Assembly (NCBI RefSeq): GCF_900166625.1
Contig: NZ_LT800499.1
Span: 1,220,630-1,284,629, forward strand
Length of the DNA: 64,000 nucleotides
Direction of reading: 5' to 3'
Source of the DNA: Halobacillus massiliensis
GTDB taxonomy: Bacteria > Bacillota > Bacilli > Bacillales > Halobacillaceae
Shown: piece after piece, positions 15,587-24,687 of the stretch
Position numbering within the stretch: position 1 is the stretch's first letter
Layout: each line of letters begins with the position of its first letter
Translations under genes and position numbers: made by a program
The notes under the pieces: model-generated
Databases searched by the model: none
The model's input: only the letters and a program-made list of their open reading frames with translations
Told to the model about the DNA's origin: nothing

Positions 15587-16555
15587 TTATTTAGCTGTAC
15601 TTGTTTTATTCATGAATTTTATCAAATCTGTAAGCAATGTGCTGAATGTCGATAAGTGGTTCTGCACTCGTCCAGGGTATTCGCTATCGATAAATTCAAG
15701 CGTATCATTGCTAGTATGCCAAATGCCTCCATGTTCGGCGGTCTGATCATATCCATCTAATGCCCCAATTTCCCAGTTTGTCGCTTCTAAGTAACCGTAA
15801 GGGATGCCTTTAGCTTTAAAAGGGGCATGGTCGCTCCAGTCTCCAGTAGTTCCTGTTGGATAGGAAGGGTTTAACCCTGGGTTAGTTTCCACGTCCAGCT
15901 TTTTCTTATCTGCAATTGCTAACGCCTGGTCGCGGATAAACCCGTCTTCTCCCGCCCCTCCATAAACATACATCTGGTCACCTGCTGCTAAGCTATCTAA
16001 ATTAATCATTCCAATTGTGTTTTCGATTTCTTCTTCTGTCATTTGATCGGCATAATAGTTAGAACCTTGAAGGCCCGCTTCTTCAGCACCAAATGCTATA
16101 TAGACGATTGAATAAGGTGTTTTAATCTTTTTCAGAACTTCCGCTATCTCTAAGAGAACCCCTACTCCTGAAGCATTATCATCAACACCGCGACCGACTG
16201 ACACTGAATCATAATGAGCCCCCACAATGATCTGTTTGCTTGATTTCCCAGGCTTATAGGCGATGATATTCGATGAGGAGACTGTATGATTACGGTAGCT
16301 GAAGTTCTGTACCTCTGTCTTCAAGCCCATTCGTTCAAACTGAGATTCAATATATGTTTCTGCTTTTCTTTCATTTTCTGAACCAGCTGTTCTAGCACCT
16401 ATGTCATAAGCTAAATATTTCATATGCTCATATGCCATCGCACCTGATTTATGGGCAAGAGACGGGTGATATGTAACGGTACTAGCGGAAACAGTGGCTC
16501 CTGCTAAGAAACTGCTGACTAAAATGATAAGGTAAACAACGAAATTCTTTTTCAT
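15587..16555 (-). CDS. Secreted M28-family zinc aminopeptidase
   Basis: 322 residues from ATG 16555, 8 nt after AAGGGAG. Signal peptide at residues 1-25 (YLIILVSSFLAGATVSAS). The M28 metal ligands are visible: GAHYDS (His, then the bridging Asp in GRGVDDNASGVG), EEAGL (general base Glu and ligand Glu), NLDSLA (Asp) and the late TAEHGGIWHTSND His. It is similar to B. subtilis YwaD-type exported aminopeptidases that trim peptides outside the cell. It is monocistronic and convergent with the NAGPA gene. Confidence 0.92.
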   Translation of the reverse strand: MKKNFVVYLIILVSSFLAGATVSASTVTYHPSLAHKSGAMAYEHMKYLAYDIGARTAGSENERKAETYIESQFERMGLKTEVQNFSYRNHTVSSSNIIAYKPGKSSKQIIVGAHYDSVSVGRGVDDNASGVGVLLEIAEVLKKIKTPYSIVYIAFGAEEAGLQGSNYYADQMTEEEIENTIGMINLDSLAAGDQMYVYGGAGEDGFIRDQALAIADKKKLDVETNPGLNPSYPTGTTGDWSDHAPFKAKGIPYGYLEATNWEIGALDGYDQTAEHGGIWHTSNDTLEFIDSEYPGRVQNHLSTFSTLLTDLIKFMNKTSTAK

Positions 16556-16748
16556 TAAATAATCTCCCTTCAAAGTAAGGTTATTTTCTTTTAAGGTTAA
16601 TAGATTATATAAGAAAAAGGAAACTTTAAGGTGGGTTTCGACAAAATGAGCTGAAATTAAAGTTATTTCCCGGGAAATTCGAAACTGCTAAATGTACATT
16701 ATTTAAAATGATATAATTTTCATATCTTATTGTAAGGTGGTGGAAAGC

Positions 16749-17174
16749 ATGAAGAAGATTTCAGCTGGGTTAATTCTCACAGACGGAGAGTATTTTTTAG
16801 GGTGTCATTCTACCGGCAACTGGTTTTATGATCTTCCAAAAGGCGGAATTAATAAAAACGAAAGACCAATTGACGCATGTATTAGAGAAACGAAAGAAGA
16901 AACAAACCTGGATATAGAAAAAGAAGAGTTAGTAGATCTGGGCGTGTTTTCCTACAATCCTCGCAAGGATCTTCATCTTTTTGCAAAATTCATGTGCGAT
17001 CTTCCATCTACAGAACTGATGAGCTGTTCTACTGAATTCATTCATTATTATACTAAAGAAAAAACTCCCGAAGTTGACGGTTATAAGTATATTCGGTTTT
17101 GTGAAGCAGGAGAGTTTATGACAAAGAATATGCAAAAGGTTATTATAAAAGCTAAAGAAAAAACAAGGCACTAG
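16749..17174 (+). CDS. NUDIX hydrolase
   Basis: 141 residues from ATG 16749, 8 nt after AAGGTGG; two GTG codons upstream overlap that site. The Nudix box is complete, GGINKNE followed by seven residues then RETKEETNL, at about residues 36-58. It hydrolyses a nucleoside-diphosphate-linked substrate; the short N-terminus and phrase KISAGLILTDGEYFLGCHST are typical of the MutT-like housecleaning class. The substrate is unknown. No partner gene is evident. Confidence 0.9.
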   Translation: MKKISAGLILTDGEYFLGCHSTGNWFYDLPKGGINKNERPIDACIRETKEETNLDIEKEELVDLGVFSYNPRKDLHLFAKFMCDLPSTELMSCSTEFIHYYTKEKTPEVDGYKYIRFCEAGEFMTKNMQKVIIKAKEKTRH

Positions 17175-17389
17175 AAAAAGGGGGAAACTTAACCAAAACT
17201 CCCTTAGCTTTGGAAATACTTGTGTAAGAGGTATGATTTACACCTTAACTCTGTTAGCATGAAACCAAGGGCGTAGTAATATGCCATTGTGCTAATTGGT
17301 CGGTCTATAAAATCCTCCATTTCACTTTGACATCCCGACGATGAGATTTGGATGTGCTGCCAGCTTTGTTAGTAAAAAAGGAGGTTTTT

Positions 17390-17737
17390 ATGGAACCACG
17401 GATTTTATTTATAGCCGATGGCTATACAGATGCTTTAGATTTGCTTCATATTCTTGATGAAAACGATATCTTTTATCACTGTGAAAATATAGATCCTTCT
17501 AGTATGGAAAAGTTGTTAAAGGTTAATCGGATAAATTTAATATTATTAGATGAATCGTGTTTTTCGCTTTTGGGTTTCTTAAACAGTCTTACAGAAGCAA
17601 CAGGAGTTATTATTGTTCTCCACCATCATAACGAAGAAACGATTAAGACTTCATGGAATTATAATATCTCCGGGTTTGTCGTAAAACCTAATTACTACGG
17701 ACTTTTGCCTGCCATAGAAAAGGCCCTCTCCAATTAA
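17390..17737 (+). CDS. Stand-alone receiver-like (REC) domain protein
   Basis: 115 residues from ATG 17390 after AAAAGGAGG. The length and pattern match a single CheY-like domain: FIAD (Asp10), LILLDES (Asp54, phospho-acceptor position) and FVVKPN (Lys98). The conserved Thr/Ser before the lysine seems replaced in IVLHHHNEE, and the second acidic residue near position 10 is absent, so phosphorylation is uncertain. There is no output domain and no kinase nearby. A longer frame from 17348 lacks a ribosome binding site. It may be a protein-interaction switch. Confidence 0.72.
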   Translation: MEPRILFIADGYTDALDLLHILDENDIFYHCENIDPSSMEKLLKVNRINLILLDESCFSLLGFLNSLTEATGVIIVLHHHNEETIKTSWNYNISGFVVKPNYYGLLPAIEKALSN

Positions 17738-17743
17738 TAAAGA

Positions 17744-17781
17744 GCAATCGGCCTTCAGCTTTACAATTGAAGGCCGATTGC
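17744..17781. terminator. Strong bidirectional terminator
   Basis: Perfect 14-bp stem GCAATCGGCCTTCA / TGAAGGCCGATTGC, 10-nt loop, AT-rich on both sides, between the convergent receiver and MerR genes. Confidence 0.88.
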
Positions 17782-17782
17782 A

Positions 17783-18544
17783 TTAAATTTTTCCGGTATA
17801 GACTAAAACAGCATCTCTTAAAAATTCGGCTCCCCCTTTTACGTGCTTATCATAGTATGCCGTGAATCTTTCATCAGCAACGTACATTTCAGCTAGACCT
17901 GCATGTGCATCTTTAGAGTAGCTGGACCAGGTGTACAACAGCCATTCTTTATGTTTAGCTGCCAGCATCTGAGCTTTGCGTGAGGCGGGGTCTCCGGTTT
18001 CAAACGCTTCTTTAAGAAGTGTAAGGACTTGGTCTTCTAGAACTGTCATAGCTTGATATTCTTCTTCAGACATTCCCATAAGCTTAGCGTTGCTTGCCTC
18101 AACTTCTCTATCTCCATACTTTTCCCGAATTTCTTTTCCATACTTTCTCTCGTTTGCCTCAATCATTTTTTCCTTGAAGCCTTCAAATTTTTCTTGATCT
18201 GACATATAAATCCCTCCTTCTCTACTTTCAATGGTCTTCTCGACCGTAGCAATTATTTTGTCAAGGCGGGTCCTTTTCTCTTTTAATTGATGATAATGGC
18301 TTTTCAACGCAACCGTCGGCTCAAAATCTGGATTATGAATAATATCCATAATGTCCTCCAGGCTGATTTCAAGCTCACGGTAAAATAAAATCTGCTGAAG
18401 CAGGTCAACTTCCTTCTGGCTGTAAATCCGGTAACCAGTAGAATTCATTCTGTGAGGCTTTAACAAGCCGATTTGATCATAATACCGAAGTGTGCGGCCG
18501 CTGACTCCTGATATTTTCGCTAATTGGCTTACCGTATATTCCAT
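17783..18544 (-). CDS. MerR-family regulator with TipAS drug-binding domain (Mta-like)
   Basis: 253 residues; ATG 18544 follows AGGAGGGTGTGAG. Residues 1-70 are the MerR winged helix (YTVSQLAKISGVSGRTLRYY, then DQIGLLKPHRMNSTGYRIYS). A dimerising helix runs to about 110. The C-terminal half is a TipAS domain (GMSEEEYQAMTVLEDQVL...HKEWLLYTWSSYSKDAHAGL) that binds thiopeptide-like or other drugs. It should activate its own promoter, which has the MerR 19-bp spacer (18568-18598). No drug-resistance target gene is adjacent; the divergent neighbour is hsp20. Confidence 0.92.
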   Translation of the reverse strand: MEYTVSQLAKISGVSGRTLRYYDQIGLLKPHRMNSTGYRIYSQKEVDLLQQILFYRELEISLEDIMDIIHNPDFEPTVALKSHYHQLKEKRTRLDKIIATVEKTIESREGGIYMSDQEKFEGFKEKMIEANERKYGKEIREKYGDREVEASNAKLMGMSEEEYQAMTVLEDQVLTLLKEAFETGDPASRKAQMLAAKHKEWLLYTWSSYSKDAHAGLAEMYVADERFTAYYDKHVKGGAEFLRDAVLVYTGKI

Positions 18545-18567
18545 CTCACACCCTCCTGACACTTTTA

Positions 18568-18598
18568 ATGATAAAGCTTTACGCTGCGTAAACCTCAA
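18568..18598 (-). promoter_or_regulatory. MerR-type promoter with 19-bp spacer and dyad operator
   Basis: On the minus strand: -35 TTGAGG (18593-18598), a 19-bp spacer and -10 TATCAT (18568-18573). The spacer holds a perfect dyad TTTACG-CAG-CGTAAA. An over-long spacer around a dyad is the hallmark of promoters remodelled by MerR proteins, so this is probably the autoregulatory site of the TipAS-type gene. Confidence 0.82.
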
Positions 18599-18691
18599 GA
18601 GTTTTTTTAGAGAAATTGAAAAAAGGGCTTTTGTATATTATTTCTCTCTCTTGAAATAATAACGGGGAATTTATGATGAGGAGGAGACGTA

Positions 18692-19129
18692 ATGCCATTA
18701 TTACCTAATGATTCATTCCGTCAGTTAACGAATATGAGGAGAGAGTTTGATCGCGTGTTTAATGAGCTTCCTTGGGGATTTGATGAGGAGAGAAGCCTTG
18801 GTGGAATAAGGGTGGATGTGCACGAAACAGAGAGTGAAGTTATTGCTGAATGCGATCTTCCGGGTCTTGAAAGTAAGGAAAACGTAGATATTGAAATCGA
18901 AAATAATGTTCTGCGAATCAGTGGTACAATTCACAAAACTAAGGAGAAGAAAGAAGAAAATATGCATCGCCAAGAGAGATATACAGGCAGTTTTCACCGT
19001 GCTATTACACTGCCATGCCCAGTCTCCCAGGAAGGTGCCAGCGCTGTCTATAAAAATGGTGTGCTGGAAGTGAAAATGCCTAAAAGGACAGAGGAAGAAA
19101 AAAATAAAATCGAAGTAGATTTCCATTAA
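18692..19129 (+). CDS. Small heat-shock protein Hsp20 (alpha-crystallin family)
   Basis: 145 residues; ATG after GAGGAGGAGACGTA. The alpha-crystallin domain spans about residues 35-140, with VDVHETESEVIAECDLPGLE, VLRISGTI, the GSFHRAITLP strand and the final KNGVLEVKMPK motif. The short N-terminal arm (RREFDRVFNELPWGFDEE) is typical of Bacillus spore/heat-shock Hsp20s. It is an ATP-independent holdase. No CIRCE or CtsR-like heptads were seen upstream. Its own terminator follows. Confidence 0.93.
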   Translation: MPLLPNDSFRQLTNMRREFDRVFNELPWGFDEERSLGGIRVDVHETESEVIAECDLPGLESKENVDIEIENNVLRISGTIHKTKEKKEENMHRQERYTGSFHRAITLPCPVSQEGASAVYKNGVLEVKMPKRTEEEKNKIEVDFH

Positions 19130-19132
19130 GAA

Positions 19133-19158
19133 AAACAGCCGTCCCGGTTGTTTTTTTT
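19133..19158 (+). terminator. Terminator after hsp20
   Basis: AACAGCCG / CGGTTGTT stem (one G-T pair) followed by a run of eight T. Confidence 0.8.
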
Positions 19159-19290
19159 ATTTAGAAGATTCCACAAAGTAAATTATTTAATTTTGGATAT
19201 TCTCACATATCTTTCATGTTTCGACATCAGGTATTATTAATTTACAGTATTATTTGAATTTGCAGAAAATTAAAACGGGGGAGGAAGAAA

Positions 19291-20841
19291 ATGAAAAGAA
19301 TATACGGCTTGGTACTCCTGATTTTTGTCCTTGTGCTTGCTGGATGTACAGATCCTACACAACCTGAGTCACAAGATGGAGAAGAAGCTTCTGCTTCAGA
19401 TGGTGGAGGTACATTGACGATTACCGATTTGTCAGAGGGTCAAAGTCTAGACCCGCACGTAGTGACAGATGCCGCTTCTATGAGATACATCGAGAATATG
19501 TACAGTACGCTGTTCCGCTATAAAGCGGGGGCATATGGTGAAGTAGAAGGAGAATTGGTAGAGGACTATGACGTTTCAGAGGATGGATTAACGTACACTT
19601 TCACTTTGCATGACGGTGTAACTTTCCATAATGGAGATGATTTAACCTCTGAAGATGTGAAATACTCGATTGAGCGTATTATTGACAATGAAGTTAGAAA
19701 AGCACAATTTGACGCCCTTGAAAGTATTGAAACACCATCAGATACAGAGGTTGTTATCAATCTTACAGAGCCCGTTGCTCCATTTTTAACTTTCCTGGCA
19801 AATCCTATGAACGCGATTGTGAATCAAACGATCGTAGAGGAAAATGATGGCGACCTTTCGAATGCTGATGCAGGCTCCGGAGCTTTTCAGTTAGTAAATT
19901 GGTCCAAGGATCAGGAAATGGTTCTTGAGAAATTTGATGACTATTTTAAAGAAGGAAAACCTTATCTAGATGAAGTCGTATGGCGTTCTATTCCAGATGA
20001 GACAGCACGTTCAACGGCTATTCGAAATGGTGAAGTAGACATTGTTCTTCAGGCAGAGCCTAAGGATATCACTACTCTTGAAGAAGCTGAAGGAGTAAAA
20101 GTAGAAATGATTGACGGCTCTTATTGGGAGTACCTGGGCCTCAACACTGATTCAGGTCCGCTTGCAGAAAAAGAAGTGCGTCAGGCCATTGCATGGGCGA
20201 TTGACCGCAGCGCCATCAATGATGCCGTGAAATTCGGAGAGGCCACCCCCCTTCTAAATGGTCCGATTCCAGAGAGTCATTGGGCACATGCTGAGGAAGA
20301 TATTTACCCAGAGCCTGACCTTGATAAAGCTCAGGAACTGTTGGAGCAGGCAGGCTATGGAGATGGACTTGAACTTGAATTGATTGTGGGTACGAACCAG
20401 TATCAAATTGATGCAGCTCAAGTTATTAAACAACAGTTAAGTGAAGCAGGCATTACCGTTGACGTCCAGTCCTCAGAAGACAGTGTGTTTTTTGAAGCTT
20501 TAGGGTCTGGTGATTTTGAAATGACCGTCGTCGGCTGGGTAGGTTTCGTAGACCCGGATGAGTTCCTTTATAATATTTTCCACACAGACGGTATGTACAA
20601 CCAGCAAGGCTATTCTAATCCAGAAGTGGACGAGCTGCTGGAGCAGGGACGAGCTGAGCTTGACCAGGAGAAACGCAAGGAAATCTATGATGAAGCTCAG
20701 GCTTTAATTTCAGAAGATGCACCGATGGCGTTCCTATATGTAAATCCGCAGATAACCGCAATGCGCGATCACGTCAAAGGTTTCGATGTGAATCCGACAG
20801 TTACAACGAAATCGCTTGAAGATACAAAAATTGAAGAATAA
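19291..20841 (+). CDS. Oligopeptide/nickel-type ABC transporter solute-binding lipoprotein (SBP_bac_5)
   Basis: 516 residues with a lipoprotein signal ending LVLAGC (lipid on Cys19). The family-5 pattern is clear: LTITDLSEGQSLDPHVVTDA, DGLTYTFTLHDGVTFHNGDD, then LTSEDVKYSIERI and ALAWAIDR-like VRQAIAWAIDRSAIND. The protein is very acidic, fitting a salt-adapted cell. It captures a peptide or related amide for the permeases downstream. A strong terminator separates it from them, a common device for making excess binding protein. Which solute is bound is unknown; the DUF1028 and amidohydrolase genes downstream suggest a peptide-derived or cyclic amide compound. Confidence 0.93.
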   Translation: MKRIYGLVLLIFVLVLAGCTDPTQPESQDGEEASASDGGGTLTITDLSEGQSLDPHVVTDAASMRYIENMYSTLFRYKAGAYGEVEGELVEDYDVSEDGLTYTFTLHDGVTFHNGDDLTSEDVKYSIERIIDNEVRKAQFDALESIETPSDTEVVINLTEPVAPFLTFLANPMNAIVNQTIVEENDGDLSNADAGSGAFQLVNWSKDQEMVLEKFDDYFKEGKPYLDEVVWRSIPDETARSTAIRNGEVDIVLQAEPKDITTLEEAEGVKVEMIDGSYWEYLGLNTDSGPLAEKEVRQAIAWAIDRSAINDAVKFGEATPLLNGPIPESHWAHAEEDIYPEPDLDKAQELLEQAGYGDGLELELIVGTNQYQIDAAQVIKQQLSEAGITVDVQSSEDSVFFEALGSGDFEMTVVGWVGFVDPDEFLYNIFHTDGMYNQQGYSNPEVDELLEQGRAELDQEKRKEIYDEAQALISEDAPMAFLYVNPQITAMRDHVKGFDVNPTVTTKSLEDTKIEE

Positions 20842-20856
20842 AAGGAAGGAATAAAG

Positions 20857-20884
20857 AAGCGGCCTTGCTTTCGGCCGCTTTTTT
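20857..20884 (+). terminator. Partial terminator between binding protein and permease genes
   Basis: AAGCGGCC / GGCCGCTT stem, 8-nt loop, then TTTTCC. It probably lets some transcripts through to the permease genes. Confidence 0.85.
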
Positions 20885-20928
20885 CCTTAATAAGAAAAAC
20901 TTAACCTCGATATAGGAGGGACAAAAAA

Positions 20929-21870
20929 TTGATTCAATATGTCATTAGACGACTGCTTATTTCTATACCGGTATTGCTTGGGATATCAATTGTTGCCTTC
21001 TTTATTGTCCGGCTCGTTCCCGGTGATACGGTAACGGCTATGCTTGGGAACACTTATACCCCAGAACAAGCCGAAACGCTGCGGGCTAAGTATGGATTAG
21101 ACCAGCCGCTTATCCAGCAGTACTTCCTGTGGCTCGGTAACGTTCTGAAGGGTGATTTCGGTTATTCTCAATTCACAAATACACCCGTACTGGACGCCAT
21201 TTTGGCTCGGCTGCCGATTACGATTGAGCTGGCCTTACTGAGTGTAACCATTGCAGTTCTTATTGCTATCCCTCTTGGAACAATAGCAGCGCTTCGAAGA
21301 AATAGTAAGTTTGATTATGGAGCAAGTGTTTTTGGTTTGCTCGGTATTTCAGTTCCAAACTTCTGGCTTGGTACGCTTATGATTTTGTTCTTTTCGTTAT
21401 ATGCAGGCTGGTTCCCTTCCGGCGGGTTTGTGGGATTAAGTGAAAGTATAATTGGAAACCTGCGCAGCATGCTGCTTCCGGCAATTGCCCTTGGAACAGC
21501 AGTAGGAGCTGTGGCAATGAGGATGACGCGTTCATCTATGCTGGAAGTAACGAATCAGGAATATATCAAGATGGCTCGCGCTAAAGGTGTTTCCACACAG
21601 CGGCTGATCTGGCGTCATGCTATAAAAAACGCAATGATACCTGTCATCACGGTGCTCGGTATTCAAACAGGATATCTGCTTGGGGGATCAGTTGTCATCG
21701 AGCAGATTTTCGGTCTTCCAGGTGTCGGACAGTTAGCACTGCAGGCGATTACCAACCGTGATTATGCTCTGCTTCAAGGGACCATCTTATTTATTGCCAG
21801 TGCTTTTGTTGTCGTCAATTTAGCAGTAGACATTATCTATGGATTTTTAAATCCCCAAATTCGCTATTAA
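20929..21870 (+). CDS. ABC transporter permease, DppB/OppB type
   Basis: 313 residues; TTG start 8-9 nt after GGAGGG. It has six membrane helices, the N-terminal signature IRRLLISIPVLLGISIVAFF and the EAA loop (NQEYIKMARAKGVSTQRLIWRHAIKNA) at about residues 205-232. It forms the transmembrane channel with the next gene product. The gene is spaced 16 nt from the DppC-type gene and about 90 nt from the binding protein gene. Confidence 0.93.
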   Translation: MIQYVIRRLLISIPVLLGISIVAFFIVRLVPGDTVTAMLGNTYTPEQAETLRAKYGLDQPLIQQYFLWLGNVLKGDFGYSQFTNTPVLDAILARLPITIELALLSVTIAVLIAIPLGTIAALRRNSKFDYGASVFGLLGISVPNFWLGTLMILFFSLYAGWFPSGGFVGLSESIIGNLRSMLLPAIALGTAVGAVAMRMTRSSMLEVTNQEYIKMARAKGVSTQRLIWRHAIKNAMIPVITVLGIQTGYLLGGSVVIEQIFGLPGVGQLALQAITNRDYALLQGTILFIASAFVVVNLAVDIIYGFLNPQIRY

Positions 21871-21886
21871 TAAGGAGAGATTACAG

Positions 21887-22726
21887 GTGTCAGAACTTTG
21901 GTATCAATTAAAGAAAAATAAGATTGCCATGTGTGGTCTTATTATGACAGGAATCCTGATAATCGTGGCCATTACAGCGCCCTGGGTCGCTCCATATGAT
22001 CCTTATAAAATGGCACCCGATGCGAGATTGGCTGGTCCAAGTCTAGCCCATCTATTTGGAACCGATCAGTTCGGACGTGATATATTAAGTCGGATTATTT
22101 ACGGATCAAGGATTTCTCTGCAAGTCGGCCTTATTTCTGTAGGATTATCAGTGGTGGCCGGTACGATTATAGGAGTAGTGGCTGCTTATTATGGAAAATG
22201 GGTGGATGCCGCATTATCCCGCTTAACAGATGTCATGTTCTCGTTCCCTGATATACTTCTGGCGCTTGTCATTATGGCAATCCTTGGACCAAGCCTTACG
22301 AATTTAATGATTGCGGTAGGAATAGTATATACGCCGATTTTTGCCCGAATTGCGCGAGGGGCTGTCTTATCTATAAAAAACTCTCTTTATATTGAAGCAG
22401 CCCGGTCGATGGGAATATCAAACATAAAAATTATGTGGAGACATATCCTCCCAAATAGTCTGGCTCCTTTGATTGTTCAAGTGACACTTTCCTTTGCTTT
22501 CGCGATTTTAGCAGAAGCGGCTCTCAGTTTTCTTGGCTTAGGAGTATCTCCAGATACGCCTTCCTGGGGAATTATGCTGAATGAAGGGAAGAGCTGGATG
22601 GAAACTGCCTGGTGGATTGCTGTCTTCCCTGGTATAGCCATAACCCTGGCTGTATTCAGCTTTAACGTCATGGGTGACGGACTAAGAGATGCCCTTGATC
22701 CAAGGCTTAAAAATGAGTCAGCGTAA
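21887..22726 (+). CDS. ABC transporter permease, DppC/OppC type
   Basis: 279 residues; GTG start after AGGAGAGATTACAG. The N-terminal OppC_N region (KIAMCGLIMTGILIIVAIT) is followed by a periplasm-facing loop with HLFGTDQFGRDILSR. Six helices in all; EAA loop YIEAARSMGISNIKIMWRHI. It pairs with the upstream permease. The short gap to the ATPase gene implies one transcript. Confidence 0.93.
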   Translation: MSELWYQLKKNKIAMCGLIMTGILIIVAITAPWVAPYDPYKMAPDARLAGPSLAHLFGTDQFGRDILSRIIYGSRISLQVGLISVGLSVVAGTIIGVVAAYYGKWVDAALSRLTDVMFSFPDILLALVIMAILGPSLTNLMIAVGIVYTPIFARIARGAVLSIKNSLYIEAARSMGISNIKIMWRHILPNSLAPLIVQVTLSFAFAILAEAALSFLGLGVSPDTPSWGIMLNEGKSWMETAWWIAVFPGIAITLAVFSFNVMGDGLRDALDPRLKNESA

Positions 22727-22742
22727 CAAAGGAGAGGCTGGA

Positions 22743-23771
22743 ATGAACGATTATATTATGGAAGTCAAAGATCTAAAGACACATTTTCATACAAAAAAAG
22801 GGGTCGTTAAGGCCGTGGATGGAGTAAGTTTTAAAGTGAAGAAAGGAGAAATCCTTGCGATTGTTGGGGAGTCTGGCTGTGGGAAAAGCGTAACCTCCCA
22901 ATCCATCATGCGCCTTGTCGGCCGGAAAAAAAGTGAAGAAGTCACAGGGGAAGTTCTCTACAACGGGGAAAATTTAATGTTAAAAACAGAAGAAGAGATG
23001 CGGAAAGTCCGTGGAAAAGACTTATCGATGATTTTTCAGGATCCGATGACTTCATTGAATCCAGCATATACCGTAGGGACCCAAATAGCAGAAATGCCGC
23101 TAATCCACGAGCGCACAGGCAAAAAAACCGCATGGAAGCGGGCAGTAGAGATGTTGACAAAAGTAGGCATTCCTTCTCCTGCAAAACGGGCCTCACAGTA
23201 TCCCCACCAATTCAGTGGAGGGATGAGACAGCGCGGAGTAATTGCCATGTCCCTGGCATGTGATCCTGATTTAATTATTGCCGATGAACCGACAACCGCA
23301 TTGGATGTTACGATTCAGGCGCAGGTATTGGATTTGCTGCGGGCTCTCAGGGATGATACAGGTGCTGCGATTATTTTGGTCACTCATGATTTAGGAGTGG
23401 TTGCTGAACTGTGTGACAAGGTGGCTGTCATGTATGCCGGTAAAATTGTGGAACAGGGTAAGATCGAGGATATTTTTGATCGGCCAAGCCATCCGTATAC
23501 GAAGGGTCTTTTAAATTCTGTGCCGCGGCCGGGGAAGCGCGAGAGGCTCCAGCCGATTGAAGGGCAGCCGCCCAATCTTCATGACCTTCCAAACGGATGC
23601 CGCTTTGCAGAAAGGTGTCCATTTGTCATGGATATATGCCGGGAGAAGGAACCAGAGCTGCTGGCAGTTGATTCAGACGAACATACATCAGCCTGCTGGT
23701 TAGAAGAGGAGGGAAGAGAAAATGACAACAGAAGAGATTCTAAAAGTCGAGGGGCTGAAGAAGTACTTTGA
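22743..23771 (+). CDS. ABC transporter ATP-binding protein, DppD/OppD type
   Basis: 342 residues from ATG 22743 after GGAGAGGCTG; a longer frame from 22689 overlaps the permease and has no binding site. Walker A GESGCGKS, Q-loop FQDPMTSLNP, signature FSGGMRQR, Walker B LIIADEPTTALDV, H-loop THDLG. The C-terminal oligopeptide/dipeptide domain carries four cysteines near residues 288-320 (NGCRFAERCPFVMDICRE...SACW), as in DppD/OppF proteins that hold an iron-sulfur cluster. Its end overlaps the next ATPase gene by 50 nt. Confidence 0.93.
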   Translation: MNDYIMEVKDLKTHFHTKKGVVKAVDGVSFKVKKGEILAIVGESGCGKSVTSQSIMRLVGRKKSEEVTGEVLYNGENLMLKTEEEMRKVRGKDLSMIFQDPMTSLNPAYTVGTQIAEMPLIHERTGKKTAWKRAVEMLTKVGIPSPAKRASQYPHQFSGGMRQRGVIAMSLACDPDLIIADEPTTALDVTIQAQVLDLLRALRDDTGAAIILVTHDLGVVAELCDKVAVMYAGKIVEQGKIEDIFDRPSHPYTKGLLNSVPRPGKRERLQPIEGQPPNLHDLPNGCRFAERCPFVMDICREKEPELLAVDSDEHTSACWLEEEGRENDNRRDSKSRGAEEVL

Positions 23772-24684
23772 AGTCTCTGGTGGTTTACTGAGGAAGAAAA
23801 GCTTAGTAAAAGCCGTCGATGATATCAGCTTAACCGTTTATAAAGGAGAAACACTCGGCATAGTTGGAGAGTCAGGATGTGGAAAATCAACGACTGGCCG
23901 ATTGCTGATGAGACTGCTTGATGCCACTGAGGGTTCTGTATATTTTGAAGGCGAAAATATTATGGAGTGGAGCAGAAGAGAATTGAAACAGCGCCGCAGG
24001 GACTTTCAGATGATCTTCCAGGATCCATTCGCCTCCTTGAATCCGAGAATGACAGTAGAAGATATTATTGAAGAACCTCTGACTACTATAGGGATGCCAA
24101 GAGGAGAAAGAAAAAAGCGCGTAAGGCAACTCCTCAAGGATGTTGGAATCCCAGAAAGCTACACTGGACGGTACCCTCATGAGTTTTCAGGGGGGCAGCG
24201 TCAGCGAATTGGGATCGCCAGGGCTTTAGCTCTGAAGCCTAAGCTAATAATTGCCGATGAACCAGTAGCCGCCCTGGATGTCTCCATTCAGGCCCAAATT
24301 ATTAATTTGTTGATGGATCTGCAAAAAGAGTATGGCTTCACCTACCTTTTTATCGCTCATGATTTAAGTGTCGTTCAGTATATCAGTGATCGTGTCGGTG
24401 TTATGTACCTGGGACAGATGGTAGAGCTGGCGGAAAGTGATGAATTGTATGAAAAACCTCTTCATCCTTATACACAGGCATTACTGTCTGCAATTCCAAT
24501 CCCTGATATCCATATTAAGAAAGAAAAAATTAACTTAAAAGGAGAAGTGCCAAGTCCGGACAATCCGCCACAGGGCTGTCGCTTCCATACGAGATGTCCG
24601 ATCGCCACAGAACAATGCAAACGAGAAGTACCTGTATTTAGAGAAATTAATAAAGGTCATTATGTGGCCTGTCATGAGGTGTAA
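23722..24684 (+). CDS. ABC transporter ATP-binding protein, DppF/OppF type
   Basis: 320 residues; ATG after GAGGAGGGA inside the upstream gene. Walker A GESGCGKST, FQDPFASLNPRMTV, signature FSGGQRQRIGIARAL, Walker B LIIADEPVAALDV, H-loop AHDLSVV. The C-terminal domain has the cysteine set GCRFHTRCPIATEQCK...ACH. It completes a five-component importer with the four genes upstream. Three nucleotides separate it from the DUF1028 gene, so that gene is almost certainly co-transcribed and functionally linked. Confidence 0.93.
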   Translation: MTTEEILKVEGLKKYFEVSGGLLRKKSLVKAVDDISLTVYKGETLGIVGESGCGKSTTGRLLMRLLDATEGSVYFEGENIMEWSRRELKQRRRDFQMIFQDPFASLNPRMTVEDIIEEPLTTIGMPRGERKKRVRQLLKDVGIPESYTGRYPHEFSGGQRQRIGIARALALKPKLIIADEPVAALDVSIQAQIINLLMDLQKEYGFTYLFIAHDLSVVQYISDRVGVMYLGQMVELAESDELYEKPLHPYTQALLSAIPIPDIHIKKEKINLKGEVPSPDNPPQGCRFHTRCPIATEQCKREVPVFREINKGHYVACHEV

Positions 24685-24687
24685 ACT

